A DNA stretch of 52,660 bases from an uncultured Porphyromonadaceae bacterium (GTDB lineage Bacteria > Bacteroidota > Bacteroidia > Bacteroidales > Muribaculaceae). Location: assembly GCA_947177135.1 (NCBI GenBank), contig CAMWTI010000004.1, positions 1 through 52,660 on the forward strand, given 5' to 3'. Every line of letters begins with the position of its first letter. Within the stretch, counting starts at the first letter, position 1. This document shows positions 1 to 8,937 of this stretch, one piece after another. The notes under the pieces were generated by a model that saw nothing but the letters and a program-made list of their open reading frames with translations, was not told the origin of the DNA and searched no databases. The position numbers and the translations under genes are program-made.

Positions 1-60
1 TTATAAACCTCTGATTATTAACATTAGTTGCTTTGCTGATTCGCTGAATAGTTACTCTTA

Positions 61-121
61 AAAAACAGATCAGGTGGAAGGCAGCCGCGCGGATGCGGAC
101 TCTTCCACCTGATCTGTTTTT
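61..121 (-). terminator. Terminator of the nqr operon
   Basis: A perfect inverted repeat pairs 66-80 with 102-116. An A/T extension (61-65 with 117-121) gives a run of T after the stem on the minus strand. The 21-nt apical region holds a small inner CCGC/GCGG hairpin. It starts about 20 nt past the nqrF stop, which is the expected place for an intrinsic terminator. The plus-strand side also ends in T, so it could work in both directions. Nothing recognisable lies in 1-60. Confidence 0.88.
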
Positions 122-141
122 ATAAGAGGATCGCTGTCTGA

Positions 142-1434
142 TCAGCCTCCGAAGTCATCGTAATGGATATTCTCGGCCGGAACACCCAGTTCATCGAGCA
201 TATGGACCACGGCCTTGCTCATCGGGCCGGGACCACACATATAATATTCTATATCCTCAGGATTATCATGCTCCTTCAGATATGTCTCAAATATCACCTG
301 ATGCACGAATCCCGGAGTATACTTCACGCCCTGGCGGTCAGCCTCGGGATCCGGACGGTCAAGAGCCAGATGGAAGTGGAAGTTCGGGAATTCCTTTTCA
401 AGCTGGAGGAAGTCCTGAAGATAGAACACTTCGTTGAGGGCACGTGCTCCATAGAAATAGTGCATGATGCGGTCCTGAGTGTGCAGAGTCTTGGTCATGT
501 GCATGATCTGCGCACGCAATGGAGCCATGCCCGCACCGCCTCCGATCCACATCATCTCGTTTTTGGAGTCGAAAATCGGGAAGAAGTCACCATAAGGGCC
601 ACTCATGATCACCTTGTCGCCAGGTTTCAGCGTAAAGATATAGCTCGACGCTATGCCTGGAGGCACATCCATGAATCCGGTCTGAGGTTTCGGTTTGAAC
701 GGAGGGGTTGCGATGCGCACCGTGAGCATGAAGCGGTCACCCTCGGCCGGATAGTTGGCCATCGAGTATGCGCGCACGGTCGTCTCTTTGTTTTCGGCGT
801 GCAGAGAGAAGAGTCCGAATTTTTCCCATGCCGGCAGATATTCCGGACCGATGGAATCCTTGTCGATGTCCTTGTCGTAATCCATCGAATATGGAGGAAT
901 CTTGATCTGCGCGTAACTGCCGGGAATAAAGTCCATGTGCTCGCCCGGAGGCAGAGCCACGATGAATTCCTTTATGAAAGTAGCCACGTTCTTGTTGGAC
1001 ACGACCGTACACTCCCACTCCTTGACGGAGAGCACCGATGCCGGCACTTTGATGTCAAGATCGGACTTCACCTTGACCTGACAGCCAAGGCGCCAGTGGT
1101 CCTGAAGCTGCTTGCGGGAAAAGTGCACGGTTTCTGTGGGCAGCGGATCGCCTCCGCCTTCCATCACTTGCACACGGCACTGCGCGCATGAGCCTTTGCC
1201 GCCACATGCCGAAGGGAGAAACACGTTGGCGTTGGCCAGAGTGCCGAGTAGCGACGATCCGGTCTCGGCCTCGATCCGTGTGTCGGAATTGAGAGTTATT
1301 GTCACCTTGCCGGAGTGAACCAGATAGTGCTTGGCCACAAGCAACACTGCCACAAGAAGCAATGTCACGACCAGAAATATGCCCACACCGGCAAGGAGCG
1401 TGAGCGTGTCGGGGGATATGGATTGCAGGATCAT
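142..1434 (-). CDS. nqrF: Na+-translocating NADH:quinone reductase subunit F
   Basis: NqrF is the NADH-oxidising entry subunit of the Na+-pumping quinone reductase: NADH gives electrons to FAD, then to a 2Fe-2S cluster, then into the membrane subunits. The 430-residue protein starts with one membrane helix (about 8-34). A plant-type ferredoxin domain follows with cluster ligands C77, C83, C86 and C118. A ferredoxin-NADP reductase-like module comes next, with the flavin motif RAYSMANYP near 220 and the pyridine-nucleotide motif GGGAGMAPLR near 298; CGPGPM sits near the C-terminus. The length is slightly above the usual ~410. It is the last gene of the operon, 8 nt after nqrE and followed by a strong hairpin. 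Confidence 0.98.
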   Translation of the reverse strand: MILQSISPDTLTLLAGVGIFLVVTLLLVAVLLVAKHYLVHSGKVTITLNSDTRIEAETGSSLLGTLANANVFLPSACGGKGSCAQCRVQVMEGGGDPLPTETVHFSRKQLQDHWRLGCQVKVKSDLDIKVPASVLSVKEWECTVVSNKNVATFIKEFIVALPPGEHMDFIPGSYAQIKIPPYSMDYDKDIDKDSIGPEYLPAWEKFGLFSLHAENKETTVRAYSMANYPAEGDRFMLTVRIATPPFKPKPQTGFMDVPPGIASSYIFTLKPGDKVIMSGPYGDFFPIFDSKNEMMWIGGGAGMAPLRAQIMHMTKTLHTQDRIMHYFYGARALNEVFYLQDFLQLEKEFPNFHFHLALDRPDPEADRQGVKYTPGFVHQVIFETYLKEHDNPEDIEYYMCGPGPMSKAVVHMLDELGVPAENIHYDDFGG

Positions 1435-1442
1435 GATGTTGA

Positions 1443-2060
1443 TCAGATTTTAATGCCGAGAAAACTCATGAAGGCAATGCCCATCAGAGCGGTGATGATA
1501 AATGTGATGCCGATGCCGCGGAGCGGGCGGGGCACCTTGCTGTAGGTCGATATGCGCTCTCGGATCGCGGCCAGCGCCACAATGGCCAGAAGCCAGCCGA
1601 TGCCCCATCCTGCGCCGGCGCACACCGAAGTCCACACACTGGCGAACTCTCGCTGCTGCATGAACAGTGATCCGCCAAGAATGGCGCAGTTCACTGCGAT
1701 CAGCGGCAGGAATATTCCCAGTGAATTGTAGAGCGCGGGAGCATATTTCTCCACCGCCATCTCCACCAGCTGGGTCATCGAGGCAATGACCGCGATAAAC
1801 ATGATCAGCGACAGGAAACTCAGATCGACGGCGGCGTATTCCTCACCGAGCCAACTGAGCGCGCCAGCCTTGAGCACATAGTTTTCGAGAAGATAATTGA
1901 TCGGCAGAGTGATCACCAGCATGAACGTGACTGCCACGCCGAGTCCGAGTGCGGTTTTGACATTTTTGGACACGGCCAGATACGAACACATACCCAGAAA
2001 ATAGGCAAATATCATGTTGTCGATGAAAATCGACCTGATAAAAAGATTCAGATTTTCCAT
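1443..2060 (-). CDS. nqrE: Na+-translocating NADH:quinone reductase subunit E
   Basis: NqrE is one of the two small six-helix membrane subunits (with NqrD) that form the Na+ path and share an intramembrane iron centre. The start chosen is the ATG at 2060 (MENLNLFIRSIF), the family's normal N-terminus; 21 further in-frame codons upstream would run into the end of nqrD and look non-native. The result is 205 residues, the usual size, and nearly all hydrophobic. The cysteine in helix 1 (FAYFLGMCSYLAVS) and the one in the NCAILGGSLF stretch fit the iron ligands known for NqrD/E. It lies 20 nt after nqrD and 8 nt before nqrF. Confidence 0.97.
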   Translation of the reverse strand: MENLNLFIRSIFIDNMIFAYFLGMCSYLAVSKNVKTALGLGVAVTFMLVITLPINYLLENYVLKAGALSWLGEEYAAVDLSFLSLIMFIAVIASMTQLVEMAVEKYAPALYNSLGIFLPLIAVNCAILGGSLFMQQREFASVWTSVCAGAGWGIGWLLAIVALAAIRERISTYSKVPRPLRGIGITFIITALMGIAFMSFLGIKI

Positions 2061-2080
2061 TATATAATTGCCGGATATGA

Positions 2081-2707
2081 TTAATTTTCTTGTAGATCTT
2101 TGTTGATTGCACGGTGTGCCCATATGATGCAGGCCACGACAATCAGCGCCATCGGAGGCAGGATCATCATGCCGTTGTTGACATAGCCGGCCTCATAAAA
2201 CGAATCCGGAACAACTTGATAGCCTAACAAAGTGCCTGAACCGAGCAATTCGCGGAAAAACGCCACGATGACGAGGATAACGGCATAGCCTATGCCGTTG
2301 CCGACACCGTCAAGAAACGCCGGCCACGGTTTGTTGCCGAGGGCGAATGCCTCAAGACGTCCCATGAGTATGCAATTGGTTATGATCAGTCCGATAAACA
2401 CCGAGAGCTGAACGCTGACAGCATAAGCATATGCTTTAAGCAATTGGCTCACAATAACAACCAGGCCGGCCACGACCACCAGCTGCACAATGATGCGGAT
2501 GTTGGTCGGAATAGTGTTGCGCAGCAGCGATATGATCACGTTACTGAAAGCAAGCACTGCGATCACGCTGATGCCCATGACCATGGCGGGAGCCAGTTTG
2601 GCGGTGACTGCCAGCACGGAACAGATGCCGAGCACCTGAACAATCACCGGATTATCCTTGGAAAAAGGGTTCAGAAATACCTGCGAGTTTTTGATTTTTT
2701 CAGCCAT
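2081..2707 (-). CDS. nqrD: Na+-translocating NADH:quinone reductase subunit D
   Basis: NqrD is the paralogue and partner of NqrE in the membrane core of Na+-NQR. With the ATG at 2707 (MAEKIKNSQVFLNPFSKDNP) it has 208 residues, matching the family; the longer reading adds only five residues overlapping the end of nqrC. Six membrane helices are visible. Cysteines in VLGICSVLAVTAKL (helix 1) and ITNCILMGRLEAFAL occupy the positions expected for the intramembrane iron centre shared with NqrE. It sits 11 nt downstream of nqrC, so it is co-transcribed. Confidence 0.97.
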   Translation of the reverse strand: MAEKIKNSQVFLNPFSKDNPVIVQVLGICSVLAVTAKLAPAMVMGISVIAVLAFSNVIISLLRNTIPTNIRIIVQLVVVAGLVVIVSQLLKAYAYAVSVQLSVFIGLIITNCILMGRLEAFALGNKPWPAFLDGVGNGIGYAVILVIVAFFRELLGSGTLLGYQVVPDSFYEAGYVNNGMMILPPMALIVVACIIWAHRAINKDLQEN

Positions 2708-2718
2708 AGCTCGTAGCG

Positions 2719-3441
2719 TCATTTAGTTTGCTTGTTAATATTCTGAAGGTAAGCGGCATATGGAGCCAGGCAATTGTCAAGCATCGAAGCGACGCCCTTG
2801 CTTGTGATGGTTCCGCCAGAAACAGCGTCGACATAATCACGGCGGGCGTCAACGGGTTTCTGTCCGGCTTTGACCACGTCGACCGGCACAAACGCACCAT
2901 CGGGCGCCACGACACTTTTGCCGTCAAACTGACTGGCAAACGCCGGTTTTTCAATTTCGGCGCCAAGTCCTGGAGTCTCGCCCTGATGGTTGAAATATGC
3001 GCCATAGATTGTCGATCCGTCGGCATCAAATGCCACATAGCCCCAGATCGGGCCCCAGAGTCCGGCACCATAGCAACTGACAATGTATTTGACCTCACCG
3101 TCAGGCAACTGACACACATAAACCGGGAGCAGTCGTTCAGAAGCAGGTTTCTTGCTCTGCTCGGCAACGTTGACAGAGGCGGCGCCTTCCTCGCTGACAA
3201 TCTCGCCTGCGGCATTCACAACCGGCTGTTTCACAATCAGCGAATTGAACTGAGAGGTAACATCGGCCTCAGGAGTCACATGCACAGCCTTCAGAATCTG
3301 GCCCATGGTGTCGGCCATGACGTTGGCCTGCTGCCTGTCGCGCAAGGCCAGTGAAGTCAGGGCCAGAGCACAGCCCACGACCACCACCAGCACCACTATA
3401 TATATTATGGTGTAGATATTGCTTTGTTTATTGATCTTCAT
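2719..3441 (-). CDS. nqrC: Na+-translocating NADH:quinone reductase subunit C (covalent FMN)
   Basis: NqrC is a flavoprotein anchored by one N-terminal membrane helix (about 10-32), with its FMN-binding domain in the periplasm. The 240 residues include the FMN-binding-domain landmarks HQGETPGLGAEI (152-163) and SGGTITSKGV (208-217). By family knowledge T211 should carry the phosphoester-linked FMN. The more usual core is SGAT, so the second G is a mild variant. Flavin attachment needs an ApbE transferase, which is not in this window. The start overlaps the nqrB stop by 4 nt (ATGA), implying coupled translation. Confidence 0.97.
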   Translation of the reverse strand: MKINKQSNIYTIIYIVVLVVVVGCALALTSLALRDRQQANVMADTMGQILKAVHVTPEADVTSQFNSLIVKQPVVNAAGEIVSEEGAASVNVAEQSKKPASERLLPVYVCQLPDGEVKYIVSCYGAGLWGPIWGYVAFDADGSTIYGAYFNHQGETPGLGAEIEKPAFASQFDGKSVVAPDGAFVPVDVVKAGQKPVDARRDYVDAVSGGTITSKGVASMLDNCLAPYAAYLQNINKQTK

Positions 3442-4640
3442 GAGCGTGCGGAAGTTTTGACGCGGTTAAGGCGACGTTTGACATTTGACTGCACCACGCA
3501 ATAGTCAATCAGTGGAGCGAAAACGTTCATCAGCAGTACCGCCAGCATGGCGCCTTCGGGATAGCCGCTGTTATAGACGCGTATCACGATGGCCATGGCA
3601 CCGACCAGAAAACCGTAAATCCATTTGCCGGTCTCGGTGCGGGCAGCGGTTACAGGGTCTGTAGCCATAAAGACGATGGCGAACGCAAAACCGCCATATA
3701 TAAGCTGGTCAAACGCCGACATATAGCTGGCCGGGAAGGTTGCCGACGGAAATGCGTGGGCAACGGCACCCATGCTCAACCCGCCGATCAGGGCAGACAG
3801 CATGATTTTCCAGCTGGCCATGCCGCTAAACAGCAGGATTGCGGCGCCGATCAGCACGCAAAGAGTCGATGTCTCGCCGAACGAGCCGGGAATCAGGCCG
3901 ATAAATGCGTTCCACCAGTCAGCCGTAATCCGGCCGACCTGCTCCGACGATGTCGCTGTGGCGATTTCACCCAGGGGAGTGGCTCCGGTAAATCCGTCGG
4001 CCGCCGCGCCACCGATACCGCAGACCGGGTCGGTGGCCACGAAGACGTTGTCACCGCTCATCTGCTTCGGATATGCGAAGAAGAGGAAAGCGCGAGTCAC
4101 AAGGGCCACGTTGAGAATGTTATAGCCTGTGCCGCCGAACACCTCTTTCACGAAAATCACGGCAAAGGCGGTGGCCACGGCGATCATCCACAGCGGAGTC
4201 TCTATCGGGCATATCATCGGAATCAGGATGCCGGTCACAAGGAATCCTTCCTGAATCTCCTCCTTGCGCCATTGGGCCACGACAAACTCAATGCCCAGAC
4301 CGACAAGATAACTGACAATCACGCGCGGCAACACAGCCAGGAAGCCATAGAGCATCATTGTCCAGAACGGAAATTCAGATGCGCCGGCAGCCAGCCAGTG
4401 CTGATAGGCGGTGTTATACATTCCAAAAAGGAAACATGGCATAAGCGCCATCACCACAATGATCATGGTGCGTTTCGAGTCATTTGCGTCACGGATGTGG
4501 GCGCCTTTCTCTGCTGCCGTTTCATTCGGAGTGAAGAGAAACGTCTCCATGCCGTCATAGACCGAATGCAGCGCCGACAGCTTTCCGCCAGGCTGGAAAT
4601 GCGGTCTGATGCGCTCAAGTTGTTTTTTCAGTCCTTTCAT
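3438..4640 (-). CDS. nqrB: Na+-translocating NADH:quinone reductase subunit B (covalent FMN)
   Basis: NqrB is the large membrane subunit of Na+-NQR; it carries covalent FMN and riboflavin and takes part in Na+ and electron transfer. The protein has 400 residues with a soluble N-terminal stretch (1-55) and about ten hydrophobic helices. The FMN attachment motif TGATPL is at 218-223, with T221 as the expected acceptor. Further family signatures are EEIQEGFLVTGILIPMICP (128-146) and MATDPVTAARTETGKWIYG near the C-terminus. It begins 19 nt after nqrA and overlaps nqrC by 4 nt. Confidence 0.98.
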   Translation of the reverse strand: MKGLKKQLERIRPHFQPGGKLSALHSVYDGMETFLFTPNETAAEKGAHIRDANDSKRTMIIVVMALMPCFLFGMYNTAYQHWLAAGASEFPFWTMMLYGFLAVLPRVIVSYLVGLGIEFVVAQWRKEEIQEGFLVTGILIPMICPIETPLWMIAVATAFAVIFVKEVFGGTGYNILNVALVTRAFLFFAYPKQMSGDNVFVATDPVCGIGGAAADGFTGATPLGEIATATSSEQVGRITADWWNAFIGLIPGSFGETSTLCVLIGAAILLFSGMASWKIMLSALIGGLSMGAVAHAFPSATFPASYMSAFDQLIYGGFAFAIVFMATDPVTAARTETGKWIYGFLVGAMAIVIRVYNSGYPEGAMLAVLLMNVFAPLIDYCVVQSNVKRRLNRVKTSARS

Positions 4641-4659
4641 ATTTTCAACTATAAGTCTT

Positions 4660-6003
4660 TTATTCTACTTCAGAACGCATAAAGTCCAGACCTTCGCGCA
4701 CAATCCGCTGCAGGGGATGCTTGCTTGTGTCGACGTATTCAGGCAATGCGAAATCTTCAGGGGCCACTTCATATATGCCGAGCTGCTCCATCTGCTCGAT
4801 GTCTCTGGCCATGATGGCCTTGATCAGGTATTCGCCCATAATGTCCATAGGCAGCACTTTGTCATATTCTCCGGAAAGGATCATCGCTCTGTGTCCGCCA
4901 TTGATTCTTGCATCCGGCGCAAAGAGCCTGCCGCGGAGGAAATGTCCGAGCACACTGCGTTTGACACTCATTTTCGATGCTCCAGGGTTGGCCCAGCCCA
5001 TGAACTCATCGGCATCGTCGCCCTCGCGGATCACCGACACCTGACGGTAGGGGTAGCGCAGATATCCGTCAATGCCGACCTTGACTCCGGTAAATACCGA
5101 ACCTGAGATGATGCGACGATGGCCAGGAGTGCCTTTCATGCGTCCGGCCAGCAACGACTTGACGTCGGCGCCGGCAACGGTGAGAAGGTAGGCCGGCGAG
5201 GCCACTTCCGGACCGGCCACAGTTATCATGTCGGCCGCATCGATCGAACCGGTGCGCGCCAGTTGTCCGATCTTGCGCAGAGTCACCACGTCGAGTGTCC
5301 ACACTGTCTCGCCTTTGTTGACCGGAGCGATGGCGGCAATCTGCGGACCGACGTTGCCGCTCGGATGCGGGCCGCTGACGGTCACCCACTCCGCGCCCTT
5401 CACAGGCTTGAGCGGAGTGCCTTCAGGCACGCAGATATAAACCTTGCCTGAGGTAAGCGCCGACAGCGCCGCAACTGCGGCCTCAAGATCTTCCATGCCG
5501 TCGGCCACGGCATATTCCAGATGCGGAGCAAGAGGCGAGGAATCGAATGCCGTCACAAAAATGTCGCGCGGGGTGCGCTTCGGGTCCGGCACTATGTCAT
5601 AAGGGCGCTGGCGCATCATGCACCATAATCCGCTGTTCATCAACGTTGAGCGAAAGTCAGATGCAGTTTCAGGCTTCAACGCTGACGGCACTGACGATTC
5701 AGCTGGAACGACCTCCACGCGCAGCAGCTTGCGGCGCTCGCCACGCACCACTGCCCTGACCGTACCGCTCACCGGGCTGACAAGCTTGATCTCTGGATTG
5801 TTTTTGTCAAACAGCAATGGAGCGCCTGCCTCAACGGCATCGCCTTCCTTGACTGCCGCTTTCGGCACAAAACCGGGAAAATCATCGGGACAGACAGCCA
5901 CACTCTCAGGCCGCACCCACAGAAGACTGCCGGAATCCGCAGCAGGACGGGGAGCCGCTCCCTGCAAGTTGATATCCAGCCCTTTCTTAATCTTTATTTC
6001 CAT
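4660..6003 (-). CDS. nqrA: Na+-translocating NADH:quinone reductase subunit A
   Basis: NqrA is the cytoplasmic, cofactor-free subunit that sits on NqrB and lies close to the quinone site. The 447 residues match the family length. The N-terminal part has a barrel-sandwich fold like biotinyl/lipoyl domains (DFPGFVPKAAVKEGDAVEAG, about 39-58). The later part contains HPSGNVGPQIAA and a C-terminal PEDFALPEYVDTSKHPLQ stretch, both characteristic. Its presence distinguishes this operon from the related Rnf complex, which has no NqrA. It is the first gene of nqrABCDEF, and a consensus promoter lies 43-74 nt upstream. Confidence 0.97.
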   Translation of the reverse strand: MEIKIKKGLDINLQGAAPRPAADSGSLLWVRPESVAVCPDDFPGFVPKAAVKEGDAVEAGAPLLFDKNNPEIKLVSPVSGTVRAVVRGERRKLLRVEVVPAESSVPSALKPETASDFRSTLMNSGLWCMMRQRPYDIVPDPKRTPRDIFVTAFDSSPLAPHLEYAVADGMEDLEAAVAALSALTSGKVYICVPEGTPLKPVKGAEWVTVSGPHPSGNVGPQIAAIAPVNKGETVWTLDVVTLRKIGQLARTGSIDAADMITVAGPEVASPAYLLTVAGADVKSLLAGRMKGTPGHRRIISGSVFTGVKVGIDGYLRYPYRQVSVIREGDDADEFMGWANPGASKMSVKRSVLGHFLRGRLFAPDARINGGHRAMILSGEYDKVLPMDIMGEYLIKAIMARDIEQMEQLGIYEVAPEDFALPEYVDTSKHPLQRIVREGLDFMRSEVE

Positions 6004-6045
6004 CTAAAAAACAGTTGGCTGTATATATTGTTGTGTTTGAAGCTA

Positions 6046-6077
6046 CAAAATTACAAAAAAATCCTAAAACTCCGAAA
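6046..6077 (-). promoter_or_regulatory. Predicted nqr promoter
   Basis: Read on the minus strand, 6077-6074 is TTTC (consensus TTTG, the -33 box). After a 20-nt spacer, 6053-6046 is TAATTTTG, an exact match to the Bacteroidota -7 box TAnnTTTG. The predicted start of transcription is near 6041, giving nqrA a leader of about 38 nt. This is inferred from sequence only. Confidence 0.6.
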
Positions 6078-6128
6078 TAAATCTTTAGGACAGTTACGAT
6101 TATGCGGCTGCTTACAGCAATTCAGCTC

Positions 6129-6164
6129 AAAAAAACGTCCGGATCTTTCAAAAAGACCCGGACG
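6129..6164 (-). terminator. Terminator after the small outer-membrane protein gene
   Basis: A hairpin pairs 6136-6142 with 6158-6164 and 6144-6148 with 6052+100-equivalent bases 6152-6156, with one mismatch and a three-base loop (6149-6151). On the minus strand it is followed directly by a run of seven T (6129-6135). It lies about 90 nt past the stop of the gene at 6251-6817 and upstream of the nqr promoter, so it separates the two transcripts. Confidence 0.8.
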
Positions 6165-6250
6165 CATCACTTATTTTCACACATAAATAACGGTATAGAA
6201 ATCGAGAGCAGTGGAAACCGACGTCAAGTGTCAGCCCTGCAGGCCATGGC

Positions 6251-6817
6251 TCAGAACTGATATTTGGCTCCGATCTGAACAAGACCCTGGGCGCCAAAAC
6301 CGAGTTCGCCGAAAATGGCCATATGGGGTATCACGCCCACTTCAGCACACACAGGAGAGATCTGACCTGCAAAATAACCCTTGTTGTAGCTGTCGCCGAA
6401 TTCAGGCATCATGTGCGAGATCACCGCACCTGCGCCGGCATGGCCATAGAGCTTGACAATCGAGTTCTGGTAGTAGTCGATCTTGACATTCAGCATGATG
6501 GCATGATAACCGACGCTATTGTGGAACGACTGTGTGCCATATAGCTGCGAGCTGCCATATTCATAGACAGGAAGAGAGAACGACTTGGTGCGGGCGCTTG
6601 AATAAGAGTAACTCGGACCAATCGAAATGCCCTTGCTTACCGGAATATAAAGCCCCAGATTCAACGCGCCCCAGGCATTTTTCACATCCGACATTCCTTT
6701 GTGGCAGTTGATGGCATCCATCTGGGTATATGCGCCATAGCTGACCGTAATTTCCTGTGCCGAGGCGGCAGCAGCAAGCCCCGACGTCAGGGCAAGTGCG
6801 ATTAAGATCTTTTTCAT
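6251..6817 (-). CDS. Small outer-membrane beta-barrel protein (unknown function)
   Basis: The 188 residues begin with a clear Sec signal peptide (MKKILIALALTSGLAAAASA, cleavage near AQ at 20-21). The rest alternates polar and aromatic/hydrophobic residues as in beta-strands, rich in Y and G, and ends in the barrel-type terminal aromatic residue (QIGAKYQF). This fits an eight-stranded OmpX/OmpW-size barrel in the outer membrane. I do not recognise a specific family. It is transcribed alone: its own terminator follows, and the upstream neighbour is an unrelated cytochrome biogenesis gene 78 nt away. It could equally be annotated as an outer-membrane beta-barrel domain protein or hypothetical protein. 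Confidence 0.85.
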   Translation of the reverse strand: MKKILIALALTSGLAAAASAQEITVSYGAYTQMDAINCHKGMSDVKNAWGALNLGLYIPVSKGISIGPSYSYSSARTKSFSLPVYEYGSSQLYGTQSFHNSVGYHAIMLNVKIDYYQNSIVKLYGHAGAGAVISHMMPEFGDSYNKGYFAGQISPVCAEVGVIPHMAIFGELGFGAQGLVQIGAKYQF

Positions 6818-6844
6818 ACTGAGAGAGACGTTTAGTGTTTTGTT

Positions 6845-6861
6845 GATATAAATCTTATATC
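6845..6861. repeat. Short perfect palindrome upstream of the barrel gene
   Basis: GATATAA and TTATATC flank the three bases ATC, 28 nt upstream of the start at 6817. It could be an operator or a small transcript hairpin. No T-run follows, so it is not a convincing terminator for the preceding operon. The role is unproven. Confidence 0.3.
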
Positions 6862-6895
6862 TACAATAACATAGTTTCAGACAAAAAGTTTCCGG

Positions 6896-8911
6896 TCAGG
6901 CATACGAGTGCAGACCTCCCAGAATGAAATTAACGCCAAAATACGTCATCAGCACACAGACGAAAGCAGCCAGATTCCAGATCGCGAAACCGCGGTCATG
7001 GCGCACAAACCGGAGAATTCCTCCATGGAGCGGCACACAGTACACAAGCATCGTGATCAGCGCCCACACCTCTTTCGGGTCCCAGCCCCAATATCGGCCC
7101 CACGACTCATTGGCCCACACGGCACCGACAAAAATTCCCGCGGCAAGCATATAGACTGCCGGACACAGCATGGCTCTGGCCATGAAAATAAGCTGGCGCC
7201 GACCGCATAACCATCCAGCGCAACACATGGCGATCAGCGCAAGCAAGGCATAGGCGACCATCACACACAGCACATGGACGCTGAGCAACGGCGAACGCAG
7301 CACCGGCATGAGCGGCGACAACTGCGGCACGCGCAGACTGATTGCCGCCACAAGAAGCGCCAGCGAGCCGACGATCAGTCCGAGCGGAAGCATCAGCGGC
7401 TGATGCCGCGACGTGAACAGCCCCGACAACAATGCGAAAAGCGAAAGCCATAGCATTGTTTCCGGTCCGTTGGCCATGGGCAGGCGTCCGGTGCCGACAT
7501 AATCTGCCAGAAGAAGAAGCGTTATCCATGCGGCGCCGACGGCCGTCAACACATATGCCACACGTCTCCGCGGGAAGAAAAAGAGCAGCAGTCCGCATAT
7601 CATCATCGCCGCCGGCGCGGCAATCTCTCCGCCCATACCGACAAACCAGCGTTCGGCCACAGACTGCAACCGTCCAGGCAATACCCCGGCCGCCACGCGG
7701 TGCTGATAGCGCGCTATTTTATCAATCGCATCATCCATCTCATGCCAGCGCTTTTCGGCCGACAGCTGCGCCAGATAGTTCAGACTATGGCGCGTCACGG
7801 TCCATTGCTCTGCGGTCAGCGAGTCAGGCAATCCGTCGACCGGCGAATACCAGGCCATGGATCCGTCTGAAGCCGCCACCGGAAACAAGCGCCACAAAGA
7901 GCCTGCAGCGGCTTGTGACACCAGCGAGAACTGCTCGTTGGCATCCTGATGGCCGGCGTCGGCGAGTCTGTATCCGTTGATCGGATCGACAAAATCGGCC
8001 ATAGCGGCGAATTTGCCATCAATGCCGAGAGCACGGCGGCTGTCGGCGGATTTTATTTTGATACATCGTTCGGATTTCCATGAGTCATAATAGAAAAGCC
8101 ATCCTGTCATCACTTGTTCGGCCGACAATCCCCGATAGGTTGACGAACCGGTGAGTCTGCGGGTAAAATCACGAGCCAGTGACGACAGCGGGACCACGCG
8201 TCCGCCATGGCTGACCGAAAGCGAGCAGAATCCGGCGGCGACATCGGGCGGCAGTGCTTCGGGAGGCGACGTCTTGCCGCTTGCCGTTCCGCCGGCAGCT
8301 ATCGTCAGGGCCAGCGCCACGACACGTCCGGCACGGACTCTCCGTAGATGCCGCGACACCGACAGGAGCATGCCTGCAAGCAACAGCGCGTAACCGCAGT
8401 AGGTCACCGCAATGCCTATCGGATCGTGAGCCACAGTCAACACCGAGCCGTACCCGTCGGAGTCATAGCTGCTCTGATAGAAGCGGTAGCCCTTGGCCGA
8501 AGCCACGCGGTTCATGGCCACGACGGCCGGGCTACCGTTGATTTCCAATGTGCTGACAAAGTCAGACGGCGCCTGAGTGCCAGGATAGTATTCCACCCTG
8601 AAGTCCACAAGTGTGACCGGAATCTTGCCGACAAAGTCGGTCTGCCCGACCCGCAGATGAAGCGATTGCGAGGTGCCCCACAGATGAGTGGCAAGCGCTC
8701 CGGCGAGGATCACTATAAATGCGAGATGAAACAGAAACAGGGCCATGCGGCGATACAGCCTGCGACGCACCATGACAAGCAGCGAAATGAGGGCAAGAGC
8801 GCCCCACCCCGCCGCAAACAGCGGCGAGCCATAGGCAGCCTCACCCCCGGGAATGCAGGAGATCAGCGCCATTGCCAGGACCATCACGGCCAGTAAGATA
8901 AATGCCAGCAC
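6896..8911 (-). CDS. ccsBA: Fused ResB/CcsA-type cytochrome c synthase (CcsBA)
   Basis: CcsBA exports heme and attaches it to CXXCH motifs of c-type cytochromes outside the inner membrane (system II). The 671-residue protein has a ResB-like N-terminal half: early membrane helices including FHLAFIVILAGA, a periplasmic segment, and a helix near PIGIAVTYCGYALLLAG. The C-terminal half is CcsA-like with several helices, the WWD heme-handling motif WGRYWGWDPKE (604-614), H629 in VPLHGG and the family-typical end GLHSYA. It is shorter than most fused CcsBA proteins. The start appears to be GTG at 8911, since a TAA lies just upstream in frame and the first membrane helix begins there. It follows the di-heme protein gene by 26 nt, and that protein is its obvious substrate. 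Confidence 0.92.
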   Translation of the reverse strand: MLAFILLAVMVLAMALISCIPGGEAAYGSPLFAAGWGALALISLLVMVRRRLYRRMALFLFHLAFIVILAGALATHLWGTSQSLHLRVGQTDFVGKIPVTLVDFRVEYYPGTQAPSDFVSTLEINGSPAVVAMNRVASAKGYRFYQSSYDSDGYGSVLTVAHDPIGIAVTYCGYALLLAGMLLSVSRHLRRVRAGRVVALALTIAAGGTASGKTSPPEALPPDVAAGFCSLSVSHGGRVVPLSSLARDFTRRLTGSSTYRGLSAEQVMTGWLFYYDSWKSERCIKIKSADSRRALGIDGKFAAMADFVDPINGYRLADAGHQDANEQFSLVSQAAAGSLWRLFPVAASDGSMAWYSPVDGLPDSLTAEQWTVTRHSLNYLAQLSAEKRWHEMDDAIDKIARYQHRVAAGVLPGRLQSVAERWFVGMGGEIAAPAAMMICGLLLFFFPRRRVAYVLTAVGAAWITLLLLADYVGTGRLPMANGPETMLWLSLFALLSGLFTSRHQPLMLPLGLIVGSLALLVAAISLRVPQLSPLMPVLRSPLLSVHVLCVMVAYALLALIAMCCAGWLCGRRQLIFMARAMLCPAVYMLAAGIFVGAVWANESWGRYWGWDPKEVWALITMLVYCVPLHGGILRFVRHDRGFAIWNLAAFVCVLMTYFGVNFILGGLHSYA

Positions 8912-8937
8912 AATCGTTTGTTATAAATATTGTATTG

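Noticed and set aside
163-1191. 342-codon plus-strand open frame opposite nqrF
   Set aside because: It lies wholly antisense to a clear nqrF, and its translation is rich in His, Arg and Cys without any domain, as expected of a shadow frame in GC-rich DNA.
142-6003. Rnf complex instead of Na+-NQR
   Set aside because: nqrA and an NqrF with FAD/2Fe-2S/NADH motifs are present and there is no RnfB/RnfC.
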